Part shown: one piece after another, positions 4,298 to 7,144 of the stretch
Layout of the letters: every line of letters begins with the position of its first letter
Numbering within the stretch: the stretch's first letter is position 1
From: an uncultured Ruminococcus sp.
GTDB lineage: Bacteria > Bacillota_A > Clostridia > Oscillospirales > Ruminococcaceae
Assembly (NCBI GenBank): GCA_946629405.1
Contig: CAMOXW010000056.1
Span: forward strand, 1-7,144
Reading direction: 5' to 3'
DNA length: 7,144 bases
Program-made: the position numbers and the translations under genes
Notes under the pieces: model-generated
Databases searched by the model: none
Seen by the model: the letters and a program-made list of their open reading frames with translations, nothing else
What the model was told of the DNA's origin: nothing

Positions 4298-7090
4298 ATG
4301 AAAAAGACACATCTGCTCAGAAGGTCTGTCGCTTCTCTCTCAGCTGCGGCTATGATCCTAACGGGCGCGGCTTTTCCTGCCGGTGCCGAGTACATTGACA
4401 AGGAAAACCCGAACAACTATGACAACTTTGCCGAAGCTTTACAGCTTGCGCTCTGCTTCTATGACGCCAATAAGTGCGGTGACAAGGTCGCAGACGACGG
4501 CTATTACTCATGGCGCGGCAACTGTCATGTCAAGGACGCTGAGATACCGCTCCAGCCCTTAAATCCTATGCCTGAGCTCTATGGCGAAGCTGCTAACGAC
4601 GGCTCGACCAACGGTGAGAAGCAGGAGGAAAAGGAGGATAAGCAGCCCATAGGCGAGGGCGACGGCGACGGCGGCCTCAGTGCTGCTGAGGGGCTCTATG
4701 AGGGCGTTACGATGTCTCAGGAGTTCATTGACGCCAACCGCAAGTACCTTGATCCTGACGGAAACGGTACTCTTGACCTCACAGGCGGCTGGCACGATGC
4801 CGGCGACCACGTCAAATTCGGACTTCCCGGAAGCTACTCCGCTTCAACTGTAGGCTGGGGCTACTATGAGTTCCGCGAGGATTACATCGAAATGGGTCTC
4901 CAGAAGCACATCGAGGACGAGATGCGCTGGATAAACGACTACTTCATGAAGGCGACCTTCCTCGACGACGACGGAAATGTAGTTGCCTACTGCTATCAGG
5001 TAGGCGAGGGTAACAACGATCATAACTACTGGTGTGCTCCGGAGCTTCAGGTGGACAATACCGTCGTTGCTTCCTCAAGCTGCGCTGTAAAGCGTCCGGC
5101 ATACTTTGCAACTACAGAGATGCCCGCACCTGACCAGTGTGCCGGTGCAGCGGCTTCTCTCGCAATAAACTACTTAAATTTCAAGGATACTGACCCTGCC
5201 TACGCTGCTGAGAACCTCAAATATGCAAGAGCTCTCTATGAGTTTGCTGTTGCAACACATCAGGAGGTATGGGAGCCCGGCTCAACTCCGAGCTCGCTCG
5301 TTCTCGGTTACGACGGCGGCTTCTATCATTCAAGTTATGACTACGATGAGCTCTCATGGGCTGCTGTATGGCTCTACTATGCTTCTGTTGCAGAGGACGA
5401 GACCAGCAAGGATGCTGCATATGACAAGTATATCAGAGCTATCATTGACGTTGATGAGGAAACTACCAATGCCAAGGGCGCACACCCTTACACAGGCTAT
5501 ATGAAGCGTATCATCACCGATACCGGCAACTGCTGGCAGAACATCTGGGTACACTGCTGGGATACAGTATGGGGCGGAGTTTTTGCTAAGCTCGCACCTG
5601 TTACGAATACCGCCCGTGACTGGTACATCTTCCGCTATAATCTCGAATTCTGGTCGGGCTGCTCAGCTTCTGTGGACTCCTCCGAATGGGGCTATGAGCC
5701 TGTTCACGGTCACAAGTATTTCGGCATGGACGACTTCCTCTGGAATACCCCTATGACCTGTGACAAGATACCTGCTCTCCCTGACAGTGAGACAAGCAGC
5801 GACTTCATTGCAAAATCCCCCAAGGGCTGGGCAGTAGTTTCAGGCTACGGTTCCGCACGTTACAATACAGCCGCAGGTCTCTGTGCGTGCGTTTACGCAA
5901 AGACGACCGGCGATGAAACCTTCCTTCCCTGGGCAAAGGCTCAGATGGAGTACATCCTCGGCAAGAACCCCATGGGTTACGCTTATGAGGTAGGCTACGG
6001 CAACAGCTACGCAACACAGCCCCACCACCGTGCTTCACATTGCAACGACAAGCAGAGCCAGGAGCTTCAGGTAAACCAGGTACACACTCTCTGGGGTGCA
6101 CTTGTCGGCGGTCCTGACCTTGACGACTACCATCACGATGAGACCAAGGACTACATCTATAATGAAGTTACCGACGATTACAATGCAGGTTTCTGCGGTG
6201 ACCTTGCAGGTCTTTACCACTTCTACGGTGCGAAGGGCAAGGAGTACGAAAAGGAAAACCACATCAATCCTGATTTCGATATGTCCGCAAACGCCAAGAA
6301 CGGCTACGATCAGGTAGACTTCGACGGAAATCCCCTCCCTGTAGGTCTCTACTGTGCAGGCGGAAAGAACCAGGAGCAGGACGGCAGCGTTCAGCTCAAG
6401 GTCGTTGTTTACAACAGAACGATAAATCCTCCGCGCTTCGAGAGCGACCTCAAGGCAAGATATTACTTCAACATCAAGGAGCTCATTGATGCCGGCTATG
6501 ACCCGGACGAGTACATCTTCTACCGTATCGACTACGATCAGGAGAAGGGCTACTCCAACGAAAAGAACGCTGTTATATTCACAGGTCCTACCAAGTACGA
6601 CGATAACGGTAATTACTACGTTGAGATGCAGTGGAAGAACTGCGATTTCTACGGAAGCCGTGTATTCCAGTTTGCGCTCGGATACAATCAGGACAAGGTG
6701 ACCTATGACGACGTTATCTGGGATTCCAAGAACGACTACAGCTACGCTGATCTTGTTTCTTTCGCTGATGAGAACGAAGCTGCTGCGATCACTGACAAGA
6801 TCACACTCTACGCTGACGACAAGCTTGTATGGGGCGTTGAGCCGGACGGAACAACACCTGCTGATTCCACTTCCTCTGACATCCTCTACGGCGATGCAAA
6901 CTGCGACAAGCAGGTAAATATGGCTGATGCAGTGCTTGTTATGCAGTCTGTCTCGAACCCTGACAAGTACAAGCTTTCAGCAAAGGGCGAGATAAACGCT
7001 GACGTTGACGGCAATTCGGGCATCACAAACAAGGATGCACTTGCAATTCAGCGCTACAAGCTTGCGCTTATCAATAAGCTGCCTGCATAA
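4298..7090 (+). CDS. Secreted cellulosomal GH9 endoglucanase with CBM3c and type I-like dockerin
   Basis: This is a 930-residue protein; ATG at 4298 follows GAAAGGAA (4283-4290). Residues 1-30 are a signal peptide (KK-RR start, hydrophobic core, cut likely after AGA-30). Residues ~40-645 are a GH9 catalytic domain: the start ALQLALCFYDANKCG, the motif GGWHDAGDHVKFG with catalytic-base Asp170 (Asp167 alongside), QPHHRASH at 574-581, and NEVTDDYNAGF with catalytic acid Glu623. Residues ~668-820 resemble CBM3c (VQLKVVVYNRT, PPRFESDLKARYYFNI), the module that makes such GH9 enzymes processive. Residues ~860-930 are a dockerin with two calcium loops (GDANCDKQVNMAD and ADVDGNSGITNKD) for docking onto a scaffoldin cohesin. 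The enzyme cleaves beta-1,4-glucan in cellulose outside the cell. The catalytic domain is ~600 residues against the usual ~430-450, owing to insertions at ~83-158 and ~462-505. It may be co-transcribed with the TrpR-like gene. Confidence 0.95.
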   Translation: MKKTHLLRRSVASLSAAAMILTGAAFPAGAEYIDKENPNNYDNFAEALQLALCFYDANKCGDKVADDGYYSWRGNCHVKDAEIPLQPLNPMPELYGEAANDGSTNGEKQEEKEDKQPIGEGDGDGGLSAAEGLYEGVTMSQEFIDANRKYLDPDGNGTLDLTGGWHDAGDHVKFGLPGSYSASTVGWGYYEFREDYIEMGLQKHIEDEMRWINDYFMKATFLDDDGNVVAYCYQVGEGNNDHNYWCAPELQVDNTVVASSSCAVKRPAYFATTEMPAPDQCAGAAASLAINYLNFKDTDPAYAAENLKYARALYEFAVATHQEVWEPGSTPSSLVLGYDGGFYHSSYDYDELSWAAVWLYYASVAEDETSKDAAYDKYIRAIIDVDEETTNAKGAHPYTGYMKRIITDTGNCWQNIWVHCWDTVWGGVFAKLAPVTNTARDWYIFRYNLEFWSGCSASVDSSEWGYEPVHGHKYFGMDDFLWNTPMTCDKIPALPDSETSSDFIAKSPKGWAVVSGYGSARYNTAAGLCACVYAKTTGDETFLPWAKAQMEYILGKNPMGYAYEVGYGNSYATQPHHRASHCNDKQSQELQVNQVHTLWGALVGGPDLDDYHHDETKDYIYNEVTDDYNAGFCGDLAGLYHFYGAKGKEYEKENHINPDFDMSANAKNGYDQVDFDGNPLPVGLYCAGGKNQEQDGSVQLKVVVYNRTINPPRFESDLKARYYFNIKELIDAGYDPDEYIFYRIDYDQEKGYSNEKNAVIFTGPTKYDDNGNYYVEMQWKNCDFYGSRVFQFALGYNQDKVTYDDVIWDSKNDYSYADLVSFADENEAAAITDKITLYADDKLVWGVEPDGTTPADSTSSDILYGDANCDKQVNMADAVLVMQSVSNPDKYKLSAKGEINADVDGNSGITNKDALAIQRYKLALINKLPA

Positions 7091-7098
7091 AAACATCT

Positions 7099-7116
7099 GC
7101 TGCCGGCAATGGCAGC
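7099..7116 (+). terminator. Hairpin just after the cellulase stop, uncertain terminator
   Basis: GCTGCC (7099-7104) pairs with GGCAGC (7111-7116) around a 6-nt loop, 8 bp after the TAA stop. No T-run follows on the + strand in the remaining bases, so it may be an mRNA-stabilising or weak termination hairpin. On the opposite strand the same hairpin is followed by a T-rich stretch, so it might instead end a convergent transcript from outside the window. Confidence 0.35.
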
Positions 7117-7144
7117 GCACATAAAGCAGTATATCTGATATGAA

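Overview
The window comes from a low-to-mid GC, Gram-positive, plant-fibre-degrading gut or rumen anaerobe, most likely a Ruminococcus-type member of the Oscillospiraceae. Three things point there: a secreted GH9 cellulase carrying CBM3 and dockerin modules (a cellulosome component), a clostripain-family peptidase, and a DUF4317 protein, a family I associate with Clostridia. The genus is inferred from this gene content, not from a marker gene.

All five recognisable protein genes are on the + strand. Bases 2-1240 are the 3' part of a clostripain-related (C11) peptidase gene that starts before the window. After 60 bp comes a DUF4317 protein of unknown function (1301-2428), then, 14 bp later, a protein with the zinc-ligand pattern of phospholipase C/P1-nuclease-fold hydrolases (2443-3492). 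The last two are almost certainly co-transcribed. They end at a strong intrinsic terminator (3499-3537).

Bases 3538-3966 hold no convincing gene but are dense with signals. There is a second, weaker hairpin, then three promoter-like elements in tandem facing right. The middle one is a full-consensus extended -10 promoter (TTGACA-N16-TATAAT) buried in a 132-bp imperfect inverted repeat that folds into one long rod. The outer two promoters are near-copies of each other. A 31-codon leader ORF may also lie here. This block is the least explained part of the window.

The promoters lead into a 100-residue YerC/YecD-type TrpR-like DNA-binding protein (3967-4269). Only 28 bp later begins the 930-residue secreted GH9-CBM3c-dockerin endoglucanase (4298-7090). 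No terminator and no good promoter were seen between them, so the small regulator and the cellulase may share a transcript and be controlled from the structured region. The window ends just past the cellulase in a short hairpin without a T-run.
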